From Mesorhizobium sp. (lineage in GTDB: Bacteria; Pseudomonadota; Alphaproteobacteria; Rhizobiales; Rhizobiaceae): a DNA stretch of 44,361 bases. The stretch covers positions 9,132 through 53,492 of the forward strand of contig NZ_SUEG01000010.1 of the NCBI RefSeq assembly GCF_005063415.1. The letters are read 5' to 3'. Each line of letters starts with the position of its first letter. The stretch's first letter is position 1. Position numbers and translations under genes: made by a program. This document shows, in pieces, positions 9,340 to 18,029 of this stretch. The notes under the pieces were generated by a model. The model worked only from the letters and a program-made list of their open reading frames with translations. It ran no database searches and was not told where the DNA came from.

Positions 9340-10121
9340 GCAAGCTGCTCATCGAAGGCGTCTCGCGCACCTTCGCCGGTGTCGGCGGCGGGCAGCCGGT
9401 CCAGGCACTGATGCCGGTCGATCTGGCGGTCGCCGCCAACGATTTCATCACCATCCTTGGCCCGTCCGGCTGTGGTAAGTCGACGCTGCTCAGGATCGTC
9501 GCCGGCCTCGAAGCGCCAAGTGAGGGCCGCGTGTTGCTCGACGGCAGGGCAGTGAGCCGACCAGGCCCGGATCGCGGCATGGTCTTCCAGTCGTACACGC
9601 TGTTCCCGTGGCTGACGGTCGCCGACAACATCGCCTTTGGCCTGCGCGAACGTGGAATGGCCGAGCACGAGCGCAGCGAAATCGTCGCTTCCTACGTCGA
9701 TCTCGTCGGGCTGAGAGGCTTCGAGAACCATTGGCCGAAGCAGCTTTCCGGCGGCATGCAGCAACGCACGGCGATCGCCAGGGCACTGGCCAACGATCCG
9801 GAGATCCTGCTGCTCGACGAGCCGTTCGGCGCGCTCGATAACCAGACCCGCGGACTGATGCAGGAACTGCTCCTCGGCATCTGGGAGCGCCGGCAGAAGA
9901 CGGTGCTGTTCGTCACCCACGATATAGAGGAGGCGATCTTCATGGCGTCGCGCGTGGTCGTGATGACGGCGCGGCCGGGCCGCATCAAGTCGGATGTTGC
10001 CGTCGACCTGCCGCATCCGCGCCATTATACGCTGAAGACCAGCCCGGAATTTTCGGCACTGAAGGCGCGGCTGACGGAAGACATCCGCGTCGAGGCGATG
10101 CGCACGGCCGAAGTGCATTGA
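9336..10121 (+). CDS. ABC transporter ATP-binding protein, TauB/SsuB type
   Basis: 261 residues from a GTG that shares GTGA with the permease stop. Walker A is GPSGCGKST (residues 42-50), the Q-loop region VFQSYTLFPW follows, the ABC signature is LSGGMQQR (from residue 137), Walker B is LLLDEP (158-163), and the switch histidine is in VTHDIEEA. It powers the preceding permease. A GTG at 9324 is an alternative start four codons earlier. The gene converges on the GlxA-type regulator with only about 30 bp between stops. Confidence 0.9.
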   Translation: MSKLLIEGVSRTFAGVGGGQPVQALMPVDLAVAANDFITILGPSGCGKSTLLRIVAGLEAPSEGRVLLDGRAVSRPGPDRGMVFQSYTLFPWLTVADNIAFGLRERGMAEHERSEIVASYVDLVGLRGFENHWPKQLSGGMQQRTAIARALANDPEILLLDEPFGALDNQTRGLMQELLLGIWERRQKTVLFVTHDIEEAIFMASRVVVMTARPGRIKSDVAVDLPHPRHYTLKTSPEFSALKARLTEDIRVEAMRTAEVH

Positions 10122-10152
10122 CTCGGCGGGCTTCGTTCAGCCGATGGTCCGA

Positions 10153-11154
10153 TCAGGCCGCCAGAAGCTGTTTGCGGTCGACGCGTTCTTGTTGCGGCGA
10201 GCGGGCGTACAACTCGCGATAACATTTGGAGAAATGCGAGGCGGAAACAAAGCCGCAGGCGACCGCCACTTCGACCACCGGCAACGACGACTGGATCAGC
10301 AGGTGCCGGGCGCGGTCGAGGCGGATCTCCAGATAGTAACGGGCAGGGGAGCGCCCCATCTCTGTGCGGAACAGGCGCTCAATCTGCCGGCGCGACAGGT
10401 CGACATGGTCAGCGATCTCGATCAGCGAGAGCGGCTCGGAGAGATTGGCCTCCATCAGCTCGATAATGGTCAGAACCTTGGAATTCTGCACGCCAAGGCG
10501 GGCGCGCAGCGGCAGGCGCTGGCGGTCGGTCGGGCTGCGCACGCGATCGGTCAGCACCTGCTCGCAGACGCGGTTGACGAGGCTCTCGTCGAAATCGTCG
10601 CCTATCAGCTTCAGCATCATGTCTAGCGCGGCGGTGCCGCCGGCGCAGGTGTAGATGTTCTGGTCGATCTCGAAGAGGTCGGCGAAGACATTGGCCTTGG
10701 GGAACGCCTCGGAAAAGCCCGGCAGGTTCTCCCAATGGATGGCGCAGCGCTTGTTGGACAGCAGGCCCGCGGCGGCCAGGATATGCGCGCCGGTGCACAG
10801 GCCGCCGACGGCAACGCCGCGATTGTACTCCTCGCGCAGCCAGGCAAAGGTCGATTTGTTCTGATAGCGCTCGACATTGATGCCGCTGCAGACGATGGCC
10901 ATGTTCGGCCGGTCCGGTCCGGACATTTTCTTGCGCTCTTCCTCCAGCGAGGTGTTGACGGCGCATTCGACGCCGTTCGAGGCGCGCACCGGCTTGCCGT
11001 CGATGCTGGCGAGCCGCCAGCGATAGGCTTCGTAGCCGAGCATGCGGTTGGCCGAACGCAACGGATCGAGCGCCGTCGCGAAGGCGATCATGGTGAAATC
11101 GGGGACCAGGAAAAATACAAACGATCGCCGGATCGGGTGCTTTACGACGTTCAC
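10153..11154 (-). CDS. GlxA-family transcriptional regulator (DJ-1/PfpI-like sensor plus AraC HTH)
   Basis: 333 residues from a GTG at 11154, chosen because GAGGA lies seven bases upstream; the TTG at 11175 lacks such a site. The N-terminal class I amidotransferase-like domain (GGLCTGAHILAAAGLL) is a ligand sensor fold. The C-terminal roughly 100 residues hold two AraC helix-turn-helix units (LSLIEIADHVDLSRRQIERLF and VVEVAVACGFVSASHFSKCYR). This architecture includes GbdR and CdhR, regulators of glycine betaine and carnitine catabolism in Pseudomonas. With demethylation genes around it, a role as betaine-responsive activator is a reasonable inference. A perfect palindrome lies about 110 bp upstream of its start. 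Confidence 0.85.
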   Translation of the reverse strand: MNVVKHPIRRSFVFFLVPDFTMIAFATALDPLRSANRMLGYEAYRWRLASIDGKPVRASNGVECAVNTSLEEERKKMSGPDRPNMAIVCSGINVERYQNKSTFAWLREEYNRGVAVGGLCTGAHILAAAGLLSNKRCAIHWENLPGFSEAFPKANVFADLFEIDQNIYTCAGGTAALDMMLKLIGDDFDESLVNRVCEQVLTDRVRSPTDRQRLPLRARLGVQNSKVLTIIELMEANLSEPLSLIEIADHVDLSRRQIERLFRTEMGRSPARYYLEIRLDRARHLLIQSSLPVVEVAVACGFVSASHFSKCYRELYARSPQQERVDRKQLLAA

Positions 11155-11261
11155 GGGTAGATCCTCACGCTGCAATGGCGCGAACAGGATGTCGCGATCA
11201 GCATAGCGACATCAGGAAAAACGTTTCCTGTCAATTGGCTAGATGGCAACGGAAAGACTTT

Positions 11262-11283
11262 ATTTGCGACATGGGTCGCAAAT
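11262..11283. promoter_or_regulatory. Perfect palindrome upstream of the GlxA-type regulator
   Basis: Arms ATTTGCGAC (11262-11270) and GTCGCAAAT (11275-11283) are exact complements around a 4-nt spacer (ATGG). The site lies 108 bp upstream of the regulator start. Related sequences occur before the corrinoid protein gene and the FAD-GcvT gene, so it is a candidate binding site for the GlxA-type protein. Confidence 0.5.
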
Positions 11284-11358
11284 GGGCAATCGCTATGCGG
11301 CGAAGGGCACAATGTGCCGCCGGATCGACCAAACGAGCCGACGCAGTCTGCGCACACG

Positions 11359-11389
11359 AAAACGCCGCCTCGGCAAAGCCGAAGCGGCG
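11359..11389 (-). terminator. Terminator of the 44-aa small gene
   Basis: Read on the minus strand, a 12-bp stem (11363-11374 with 11378-11389, one mismatch, 3-nt loop) is followed by TTTT (11359-11362). It is 50 bp downstream of the small gene's stop. Confidence 0.7.
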
Positions 11390-11440
11390 CTGGATCGACG
11401 TCGAAGCAGCGATAGGCTGCTTCCGCCAAGATTTGCTGTC

Positions 11441-11575
11441 TCAGGCGACAAAGCCGAGGCGCGCGGCAGCCATGGCGCCGGTCTGGCCAGGCATGGTGTT
11501 GGCCAGGCGCTGGCGCTCGAGCGCGGTCGTCAGGTTCATTTCGCGGCGGGCAAAGAGGCGGGCAAAAAGCTTCAT
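11441..11575 (-). CDS. Small basic protein, 44 aa, unknown
   Basis: The ATG at 11575 is preceded by GGAG at good spacing and the frame runs 44 codons to a TGA, followed by a terminator. The product starts MKLFARLFARREMNL and is basic and amphipathic at its N-terminus, ending in small residues (AAARLGFVA). It is too short for motif recognition and no family was recognised. Good ribosome site plus terminator argue that it is a real gene. It stands beside a DUF1127 gene and a LysR regulator, a setting in which other alphaproteobacteria encode tiny regulated proteins. It could also be a leader peptide. Confidence 0.55.
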   Translation of the reverse strand: MKLFARLFARREMNLTTALERQRLANTMPGQTGAMAAARLGFVA

Positions 11576-11853
11576 GATCATCTCCATTCGGTTGCTCAGA
11601 CGGGTCGCCTTCGCTTGATGGAGTGGGGCAGCTCGTTTGTTGATGATGATATAGGCTTACGTGAGGGGAAACTAAATCGCAAAAGCGAAGCACTTGATAT
11701 GAAAAGCGACACGGAATGCGACAAATTTGGGCATTCTGCCCAGGATTTTCGATTATTTACAATGCGTTGGTTGTCAGTGCGGGCTGCTATGCGACTTGCT
11801 CATATGCGGCATGCGACGGCGACATGGCTCGGGAAAATCATTTGAATACAAAC
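11576..11853. other. Intergenic region with repeated GCGAC/GCAAA words
   Basis: This roughly 280-bp stretch, upstream of the 44-aa gene, is clearly AT-richer than its surroundings. Around 11670-11735 it holds several short words related to the regulator palindrome (ATCGCAAAAGCG, AAAAGCGACAC, AATGCGACAAA). No ORF with a plausible start was seen. It is probably promoter space. Confidence 0.4.
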
Positions 11854-11890
11854 AAAAAGGCCTGCCGGGCTGATCTACGCGGCAGGCCTT
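11854..11890 (-). terminator. Terminator after the first DUF1127 gene
   Basis: On the minus strand AAGGCCTGCCG pairs with CGGCAGGCCTT across a loop and is followed by TTTTT (A run at 11854-11858). It lies about 20 bp past the stop of the DUF1127 gene. Confidence 0.8.
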
Positions 11891-11910
11891 CAGCTGTTGA
11901 TACACACGGT

Positions 11911-12096
11911 TTACTTTGCTCCAGCCCAAGATCCCACACCATGGCGAGTGCCGGTCTTGGCATCGGCAGCGTCGGGCCAGCCGATATCCTTCTGCAGTTC
12001 AATCGGCAGCGCGCGGATGGCGCGTTCCGTCTGGTAGCGGGCGCGGGCCTCACTGAATTCGGTCGCGATCCGACCGATGGATGACAGGATAGACAT
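11911..12096 (-). CDS. DUF1127 small protein (61 aa)
   Basis: From the ATG at 12096 the product begins MSILSSIGRIATEFSEAR and contains the DUF1127 core LPIELQKDIGWP near its middle-to-end. These short basic proteins are common in alphaproteobacteria, where several are linked to RNA-based and stress regulation. Upstream AAGGAGAATG gives a strong ribosome site, so the earlier in-frame codon at 12156 is rejected. It is divergent from a LysR regulator gene about 230 bp away. It is a paralog of the small gene at 14485-14667, sharing the QKDIGWP motif. Confidence 0.8.
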   Translation of the reverse strand: MSILSSIGRIATEFSEARARYQTERAIRALPIELQKDIGWPDAADAKTGTRHGVGSWAGAK

Positions 12097-12263
12097 CTCA
12101 TTCTCCTTCGCGTTGGGCCGGGATTTTCCCGGCGCTTGCAGCGTCAGGCGGTACACCGGGTTTGTTTCAGCTTCATTTGGTGTCGATTGCAGGTCCGTGT
12201 CATGGTTGTTTCGGGGCCACTTCTATGCGTCCTGCCTTCGATGGAGTTGACTATCCTCCCAAA

Positions 12264-12305
12264 CTGATGTTCAATCAAACGAAATGGAATGATGGTTTGC
12301 ATCAG
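12264..12305. promoter_or_regulatory. Interrupted dyad upstream of the LysR gene
   Basis: CTGATG...CAAAC (12264-12280) and GTTTG-CATCAG (12295-12305) form an interrupted inverted repeat 22 bp before the LysR start. LysR proteins commonly bind such dyads for autoregulation and control of the divergent gene, here DUF1127. Low certainty. Confidence 0.3.
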
Positions 12306-12326
12306 AAAAATTGAAGGTCGATTCCC

Positions 12327-13226
12327 ATGAACGCCCCACTCAATCATCCGCTGCCGCTGCTCGATCTCGATGTTCTGCGCACTTTCGTCGCAATCGCCGA
12401 GACCGGCAGCTTCACCACTGCGGCCAATGCGGTCTTCCGCACGCCGTCGGCCGTCTCCATGCAGATCAAGAAGCTGGAGGACATACTCGGCCGCTCGGTG
12501 TTCGCGCGCGACGCCCGTTCGGTGACGCTGACCACCGATGGCGAGATGCTGCTCGGCTATGCGCGCCGGCTGCTGTCGATCAATCGCGAGGTGGTGTCGA
12601 AGTTCATCATTCCAGACATTGTCGGGGTGGTGCGGCTCGGCTCGCCGGACGATTACGGCGAACGTGTGCTGCCGCATGTGCTGAAGCGGTTCGCACAATC
12701 GCATCCATCAATCGCGGTCGACGTCACCATCGACCAGAGCGTCAATTTGCGCCGGCGCATGGACGACCGGGCGCTCGACATCACGCTGCTAACCAACTCC
12801 TACAAGACCAGCGCGATCGGCGCCGAAGTGCTGCTCACAGAGCCGATCGTCTGGGCCGGTGCCAAGGGCGGTTGCGCGCATCTGCGCGAGCCACTGCCGG
12901 TCTCATTGTGGGAAGAGGGCTGTGCCTGGCGGGCAGGGGCATTGGAGGCGCTTGGCCGCGAGGGCCGCAACTACCGCATCGCCTATATGAGCGCACACAC
13001 GGCCGGCCAGCGCGCCGCGATCATGGCGGATCTTGCAGTCGCGCCGCTGCCGAAATCGTTCCTCGGCAGTGACATGGTCGAGCTGTGCCCGAAGGACGGC
13101 ATGCCTGACATCGGCACCTACAATCTCGCCATGGTGGTGACGCCAGACGCCAGCGCGCCGGTGAAGGCAGTCGCCGACCATATCCGCGCGACGTTTGAGA
13201 TGTTCAGGGAAACTGGGAAGTTCTGA
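12327..13226 (+). CDS. LysR-family transcriptional regulator
   Basis: 299 residues. The N-terminal winged helix-turn-helix (residues about 14-75) reads LDVLRTFVAIAETGSFTTAA then RTPSAVSMQIKKLE, and the C-terminal two thirds is the effector-binding fold. The gene is divergent from a DUF1127 gene, with another DUF1127 gene 1.3 kb downstream. In Brucella and Agrobacterium the LysR regulator VtlR controls DUF1127 proteins and small RNAs, and the N-terminus resembles what I recall of that group. That orthology is an inference. The effector is unknown. Confidence 0.85.
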   Translation: MNAPLNHPLPLLDLDVLRTFVAIAETGSFTTAANAVFRTPSAVSMQIKKLEDILGRSVFARDARSVTLTTDGEMLLGYARRLLSINREVVSKFIIPDIVGVVRLGSPDDYGERVLPHVLKRFAQSHPSIAVDVTIDQSVNLRRRMDDRALDITLLTNSYKTSAIGAEVLLTEPIVWAGAKGGCAHLREPLPVSLWEEGCAWRAGALEALGREGRNYRIAYMSAHTAGQRAAIMADLAVAPLPKSFLGSDMVELCPKDGMPDIGTYNLAMVVTPDASAPVKAVADHIRATFEMFRETGKF

Positions 13227-13232
13227 CCCAAA

Positions 13233-14216
13233 CTACGACCTGAGCGGCGCAACCAGATCGCGAGGGGTTCCGTCGCGGTCTGTCCTTTGCAGCGACAACT
13301 CGCCTGCCGTGGCATGGTAACTGTCAGTTTCGTTGGTCAAGAAGGCCACTATACTGTCCCGCGCGCGTCGCGCCTCCGGCATGTCGATCAACGGCCAGAC
13401 ATGGAACATGCCTTGCTCGTGGACGACCTCAATTTCGACGCCGGCCGCGCGTGCCTTTTCCGCGAAGATCAGATTGTCGGGGGTGAGCAGATCGCGTGAA
13501 CCGGTCAGCAGCAGCGTTTTGGGCAGCACCGAAAGGTCGCCGTAAACCGGGCTGATGCGCCAGTCGGTGGGATCTATGCCGGCGCTGTAAAGCCGGATCG
13601 CCTCGCGGCCGCCAGCAATGCCTAGCCACGGATCGTTGCGTTCAGCCTCATACATTTCTGGGTTGGCGAGCGACACGTCGAGGCCGGGCGAAATCAGCAC
13701 GTGGCGTGACGGCAAGGGCAGGCCGTCTTGCGCAGCCATCATGGTCAGCACGACGGCCATGTTTCCTCCGGCGGAATCGCCCATGAAGATGATGTCATTT
13801 GCCCTGGTTTCGCCGAACATCTGGCGGTAGACGGCGCCGACCATGCCGAACATGGCGTGGAAATCGTGTTCGGGAGCAATGGGATAGATCGGCACGGTGA
13901 TGCCGAACCCGAGACGGTCGGCCATGTCGGCGATCAGCCGCCAATGATAGGGTGTAATTTCAAAGACGTAAGCGCCGCCGTGCAGGTAGAGAATCCGCCT
14001 CCGCTCGCCAGCCTGGGGAGCGATCTCGTAGACGGGGAAGCCGCTGATCGTGCGGGTTGTGATCTCCAGGCGCGACTGAAGCGACGCAGGCGGCTGGTGG
14101 TTTTCAGTCTTCCGCGCATAGGCGATCCAGCGCTGCAGGTTCTCCGGGCTGGAAAACGCCTTCTTGCGACTGTACCTGAGGACGAACGACACGACGTGGC
14201 TTTTGAGGCTGGGCAT
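13233..14216 (-). CDS. Alpha/beta hydrolase, hormone-sensitive-lipase type
   Basis: 327 residues. The oxyanion motif HGGA is at residues 79-82, the nucleophile elbow GDSAGG puts Ser148 at its centre, the acid is probably Asp242 (GSRDLLTPD), and the histidine is His272 (MFHVWPL). This is the complete catalytic set of the HSL/acetyl-esterase family, which hydrolyses short-chain esters. The gene converges on the LysR gene with 6 bp between stops. No secretion signal is evident, so it is probably cytoplasmic. The substrate is unknown and no link to the methyl-transfer genes is visible. Confidence 0.85.
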   Translation of the reverse strand: MPSLKSHVVSFVLRYSRKKAFSSPENLQRWIAYARKTENHQPPASLQSRLEITTRTISGFPVYEIAPQAGERRRILYLHGGAYVFEITPYHWRLIADMADRLGFGITVPIYPIAPEHDFHAMFGMVGAVYRQMFGETRANDIIFMGDSAGGNMAVVLTMMAAQDGLPLPSRHVLISPGLDVSLANPEMYEAERNDPWLGIAGGREAIRLYSAGIDPTDWRISPVYGDLSVLPKTLLLTGSRDLLTPDNLIFAEKARAAGVEIEVVHEQGMFHVWPLIDMPEARRARDSIVAFLTNETDSYHATAGELSLQRTDRDGTPRDLVAPLRS

Positions 14217-14484
14217 GCAGATACACGGACTTCGGCTGAGCCGACTAAGAGAACCCCCGACTATTTCGAAGATTGTGTCGCCACCAAAAAAGTCAAGATT
14301 TATGCGATCTCAACAAGGTGGTTTGATCCCGGCTGGCGACAAAGCGTCCGGCCATGAAGTCGCTGGCCCAGCGGCGCAGCTCAACGCCGGGGCAGTAATG
14401 CGGCGCGCAGCCAATTGCTGGGTGCAGCCGGAGCCGCATTGCGGCCCCGGCGAATACCGAGCAGCTTGCATTTGTCGATGAATT

Positions 14485-14667
14485 TCATCCGCGCTGCATG
14501 CCCCAGCCGACCGAAAGCTGCTTTTCGCTCGAACGCGGCGACACCGGCCAGCCAATGTCCTTTTGGATCTCAGGCGGCAAGCTGTTCAGGATGCGCAGCG
14601 ACTTGCGCGTTTCGCGTGTTTTCTTGATGGCCGCACCATAGCGGCCGAGGCTTTCGAACATCGACAT
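14485..14667 (-). CDS. Second DUF1127 small protein (60 aa)
   Basis: The product begins MSMFESLGRYGAAIKKTRETR and carries LPPEIQKDIGWP, the same core as the protein at 11911-12096. GGAGAG upstream of the ATG at 14667 is a good ribosome site. It lies downstream of a cluster of inverted repeats on the same strand. DUF1127 proteins are small, basic, and often under LysR or small-RNA control in Rhizobiales; the function of this copy is unknown. Confidence 0.8.
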   Translation of the reverse strand: MSMFESLGRYGAAIKKTRETRKSLRILNSLPPEIQKDIGWPVSPRSSEKQLSVGWGMQRG

Positions 14668-14762
14668 CGTGCTCTCCTTTGAGTGTTGCGGCGGGACAAG
14701 AGATGTTCTCTACCGGCCATCGATGCCGGTTAAATGCGCCGCATATGTATCTGGCGGATTTC

Positions 14763-14820
14763 ACGAAAACGCATTTTCGTTTCCAGATCGGCGCGATCTG
14801 GAAACATTTGCATACAAATG
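14763..14820. promoter_or_regulatory. Three abutting inverted repeats
   Basis: Three perfect dyads run end to end: ACGAAAA/TTTTCGT (14763-14780), GTTTCCAGATCG/CGATCTGGAAAC with a 3-nt spacer (14779-14805), and CATTTG/CAAATG with CATA between (14805-14820). They lie between the ASKHA gene stop and the DUF1127 start, both on the minus strand. They may be operators for the small gene or a terminator-like structure for the ASKHA operon; there is no strong T run. Confidence 0.55.
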
Positions 14821-14855
14821 AAAATGGAAGGGTCTGACAGCCTAGCGAAGGCGAG

Positions 14856-16925
14856 TCATCCCCGCCCGCGCCGCGCGGCGTGGCCTTCGCGCGAACGCCG
14901 CCGCGGGGCAGCGTCGCCGGCGATGCCGTCTTCGCTCACCGTCTTGCGTGGCGGCAGTTTCACCGCCGCCGACAGCTTGGGGAACGGGTCGATCTTGTTC
15001 GGCAGCGCCATGGCGTAGACGAAATGTTCCTGGAATTTCGGCTCCAGCGCCGTCTCGATCTTCTCGATCTGGCTGACGGTTTCCTCGATCTCGCGGCGAT
15101 AGCCGCGGTTCAACAGCGCCATACGTGCGCCGGCGCCGGCCGCATTGCCAACGGCCGAGATCTTGTCGAGGTCGCAATCCGGGATCAGGCCCAGCACCAT
15201 TGCGTATTTCGGGTCGATGAACGAGCCGAATGCGCCGGCGAAGTGGATGCGGTCGACGTGATCGGTGTGCTGCTTTTCCATCAAAAGCTTGGTGCCGGCA
15301 TAAAGGGCGGCCTTGGCAAGCTGGATAGCGCGCACATCAGTTTGGGTGATGGTGATCTTGGGCTCGCCTTCCTTCAGCACATAGGAGAAGGTGCGGCCGT
15401 TGGCGACAACGCGCGGCGAGCGGGCGGAAAGCCCGCCATCGATGACGCCGTCCTCGGAGATGATGCCGGCGAGATACATCTCGGCGACCACTTCGATGAT
15501 GCCGGAACCGCAAATGCCGGTGACGCCGGTCGCCTGCACGCTGTCGAGGAAGCCCGCCTCGTCGGACCAGAGTTCCGAGCCGATGACGCGGTATTTAGGC
15601 TCCAGCGTTTCGGGATCGATACGGACGCGCTCGATGGCACCCGGTGCGGCACGCTGGCCACCGGAGATTTCCGCACCTTCGAAGGCCGGGCCAGTTGGCG
15701 AGGAGGCCGCCACGACCCGCTGGCGATTGCCGAGCACGATTTCGGCATTGGTGCCGACATCGACGATCAGCATCATCTCGTCCTGGCGGTGCGGGCCTTC
15801 CGACAGCGTCACTGCAGCAGCGTCCGCGCCGACATGGCCGGCAATGCAAGGAAGCATATAGAGCCTGGCGCCTTGGTTGAGCTTCAAGCCGATATCCGAT
15901 GCCTTGATGTGCACGGCGCCCGAGATGGCTAGCGCGAAGGGGGCGCCGCCGAGCTCGGTCGGATCGATGCCGAGGAACAGATGGTGCATTATCGGATTAC
16001 CGACAAACACGGAATCCAGGATGTCGTTGCGCTGGACGTTGCCTTCGGCGCAGACCTTGTCGACGAGGCCCGAAATGGCCTCGCGCACGGCGACCGTCAT
16101 GCCTTCGCGGCCGTCCGGGTTCATCATCACGTAAGAGACGCGGCTCATCAGATCCTCGCCGAAGCGGATCTGCGGATTGGATGTACCCGACGAGGCGGCG
16201 ACGCGGCCCGACAGCAACGACACCAGATGCATGGCGATCGTGGTCGAGCCGATATCGCAGGCAAGCCCGTACGCCTCGTTCTTGAGGCCGGGCCACAAAG
16301 CGATAACCCGCGCGGTCTCGCTGTCGGTGTCCTTGTGGATGGCGGCGGTCGCGGTCCAGTTGCCCTTGCGCAAAATGCCTTGCACCTGCGGCAACAGATG
16401 GAAATCGAAATCGAGGCTCTTGAGGCCCCAGTCTTTCATCAGCGCGATTTTCAGGCGGTCGAGGTCGCCGAGCGGCTTGTGCATGTCGGGTTCTTCGATC
16501 TCGACATAGCACATGCGGATTGATGCATCGCGGGCGATGACCCTGGTGTCGGCATCCTTGCGGATGGTCTGCGCGTTGATGACGGTGTCCTGCGGCACGT
16601 CGACGACGAGATCGCCGAGGATCTGCGCCGAGCAGGACAGGCGGCGGCGTTCGGGCAGCCCACGCACGCGCTCGTAGCGCTCTTCCTTTGCGCCCTTGGG
16701 CGAGATGTGGTCGTTGGAGGAAACGATCTTGTGCTTGGCGAAATTGCCTTCCTGCACCTCGATCTGGCAACGCCCGCAAGTGGCACGCCCGCCGCACACG
16801 CTCTCGACATAGACACCGAGCTGGCGCGCGGCATCCAGCACCGGCGTGCCGACCGGAAACCGCCCGCGCTTGCCAGACGGCATGAACAGCACGAGCGGAT
16901 CGGTGATGTTGACGGGAGAGTTCAT
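14856..16925 (-). CDS. 2Fe-2S/ASKHA corrinoid activation protein (RACo/RamA-like function)
   Basis: 689 residues. The N-terminus is a plant-type ferredoxin domain with Cys44, Cys50, Cys53 and Cys98. The C-terminal ASKHA ATPase fold shows DIGSTTIA, VDVGTNAEIV and FAGAFGSF motifs (DUF4445 group). The family reductively reactivates cob(II)alamin that forms when methyl-corrinoid proteins are oxidised, using ATP. It lies 113 bp downstream of the methyl-THF methyltransferase in the same orientation, probably one operon. The last 17 residues are Arg/Gly-rich (RRRSREGHAARRGRG), a tail not needed for the known fold and echoed in four other pathway proteins. Confidence 0.88.
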   Translation of the reverse strand: MNSPVNITDPLVLFMPSGKRGRFPVGTPVLDAARQLGVYVESVCGGRATCGRCQIEVQEGNFAKHKIVSSNDHISPKGAKEERYERVRGLPERRRLSCSAQILGDLVVDVPQDTVINAQTIRKDADTRVIARDASIRMCYVEIEEPDMHKPLGDLDRLKIALMKDWGLKSLDFDFHLLPQVQGILRKGNWTATAAIHKDTDSETARVIALWPGLKNEAYGLACDIGSTTIAMHLVSLLSGRVAASSGTSNPQIRFGEDLMSRVSYVMMNPDGREGMTVAVREAISGLVDKVCAEGNVQRNDILDSVFVGNPIMHHLFLGIDPTELGGAPFALAISGAVHIKASDIGLKLNQGARLYMLPCIAGHVGADAAAVTLSEGPHRQDEMMLIVDVGTNAEIVLGNRQRVVAASSPTGPAFEGAEISGGQRAAPGAIERVRIDPETLEPKYRVIGSELWSDEAGFLDSVQATGVTGICGSGIIEVVAEMYLAGIISEDGVIDGGLSARSPRVVANGRTFSYVLKEGEPKITITQTDVRAIQLAKAALYAGTKLLMEKQHTDHVDRIHFAGAFGSFIDPKYAMVLGLIPDCDLDKISAVGNAAGAGARMALLNRGYRREIEETVSQIEKIETALEPKFQEHFVYAMALPNKIDPFPKLSAAVKLPPRKTVSEDGIAGDAAPRRRSREGHAARRGRG

Positions 16926-17038
16926 ACGTTCCAGACTTTACTTTCTACGCTGCTCGGGTCTTGGCCACGGCAGCGATGCCCCTGTGTTTCGGTTCCTCCC
17001 CAGTCCTAGGCCCCATATCGTGTCGGCCAAGCCATGGC

Positions 17039-18013
17039 TCAACCCCGGGCCATCCGCGCTTCGCGGCCGCCGCGCCTGCGTCCGCCATTGCCATTGCCAT
17101 CGCCCGGCGCGTTGACCTGCGTCCGGGCGGCAACGGCCTGGCCGCCTTCGGCAAGCTTGTAGTCCTTGTAGGTCCTGATCCAGTTGGTGCAGTTCTCGTC
17201 GGTGCCGTTCAGCACGTTGGCGCCGCGCACCGCTTCCATTTCCTGCGGCCGCACCGGGTTCATGATCGCCGAGGTCATGCCGGCGCCGATCACCATCGGG
17301 ATGAAGGCGGCGTTGATGCCGTGACGGTGCGGCAGGCCGAACGAGATGTTGGAGAGGCCGCAGGTGGTGTTGACCTTGAGCTCCTCGCGCAGCCGGCGTA
17401 GCAGGGCAAATACCTGGCGGCCGGCATCGCCCAGCGCGCCGATCGGCATGACCAGCGGGTCGACGACCACATCATGCGCCGGAATCCCGAAGTCGGCGCA
17501 GCGCTGGACGATCTTCTTGGCGACGGCAAAGCGCACATCGGGGTCCATCGAAATACCGGTCTCGTCGTTGGAAATGGCGACGACCGGAACGTTGTATTTC
17601 TTGATCAGAGGCAGGATGGCCTCGAGCTTTTCCTCCTCGCCGGTGACGGAATTGACCAGAGGCCGGCCCTTGGCGACCTTCAGCGCCGCTTCGATTGCCG
17701 CAGTCACCGAGGAGTCGATCGACAGCGGCAGGTCGACCAGGCCCTGCACGATCTCCAGCGTCTGCACCAGCAGGCCGGGTTCGGTCTCGTTCGGATTGAC
17801 AGAGGTGACGCCGGCATTGACGTCGAGCATGGTTGCGCCGCAGGCGGCCTGCTCCAGCGCATCCTTGATGACGGTCTCAAAATTGCCGGCGATCATTTCG
17901 GCGGCCAGTTTCTTACGGCCGGTCGGGTTGATGCGCTCACCGATCACGCAGAAGGGCTGATCGAAGCCGATGATGATTTCTCGTGTCGCCGAGGCGACGA
18001 TGGTCCGGGTCAT
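17039..18013 (-). CDS. Methyltetrahydrofolate:corrinoid methyltransferase (MtgA/AcsE-like, pterin-binding fold)
   Basis: 324 residues with a dihydropteroate-synthase-like TIM barrel: GERINPTGR (25-33), DVNAG (64-68), LSID (97-100), Asn121, VVDPLV (183-188) and SNISFGLP (221-228). The family moves methyl groups between corrinoid protein and tetrahydrofolate in either direction. With an MttB and a corrinoid protein present, flow is probably from methyl-corrinoid to THF. Typical members end near residue 270-290; this one adds a Gly/Asn/Arg-rich tail (GRRRGGREARMARG at the end). A 22-bp palindrome lies directly upstream of its ATG, suggesting its own regulated promoter inside the larger gene run. 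Confidence 0.88.
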   Translation of the reverse strand: MTRTIVASATREIIIGFDQPFCVIGERINPTGRKKLAAEMIAGNFETVIKDALEQAACGATMLDVNAGVTSVNPNETEPGLLVQTLEIVQGLVDLPLSIDSSVTAAIEAALKVAKGRPLVNSVTGEEEKLEAILPLIKKYNVPVVAISNDETGISMDPDVRFAVAKKIVQRCADFGIPAHDVVVDPLVMPIGALGDAGRQVFALLRRLREELKVNTTCGLSNISFGLPHRHGINAAFIPMVIGAGMTSAIMNPVRPQEMEAVRGANVLNGTDENCTNWIRTYKDYKLAEGGQAVAARTQVNAPGDGNGNGGRRRGGREARMARG

Positions 18014-18029
18014 GAAATCTCTCCATCGT

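Noticed and set aside
14880-15932. 350-codon plus-strand frame opposite the ASKHA gene
   Set aside because: The ASKHA frame carries the ATPase motifs here; the opposite frame has none.
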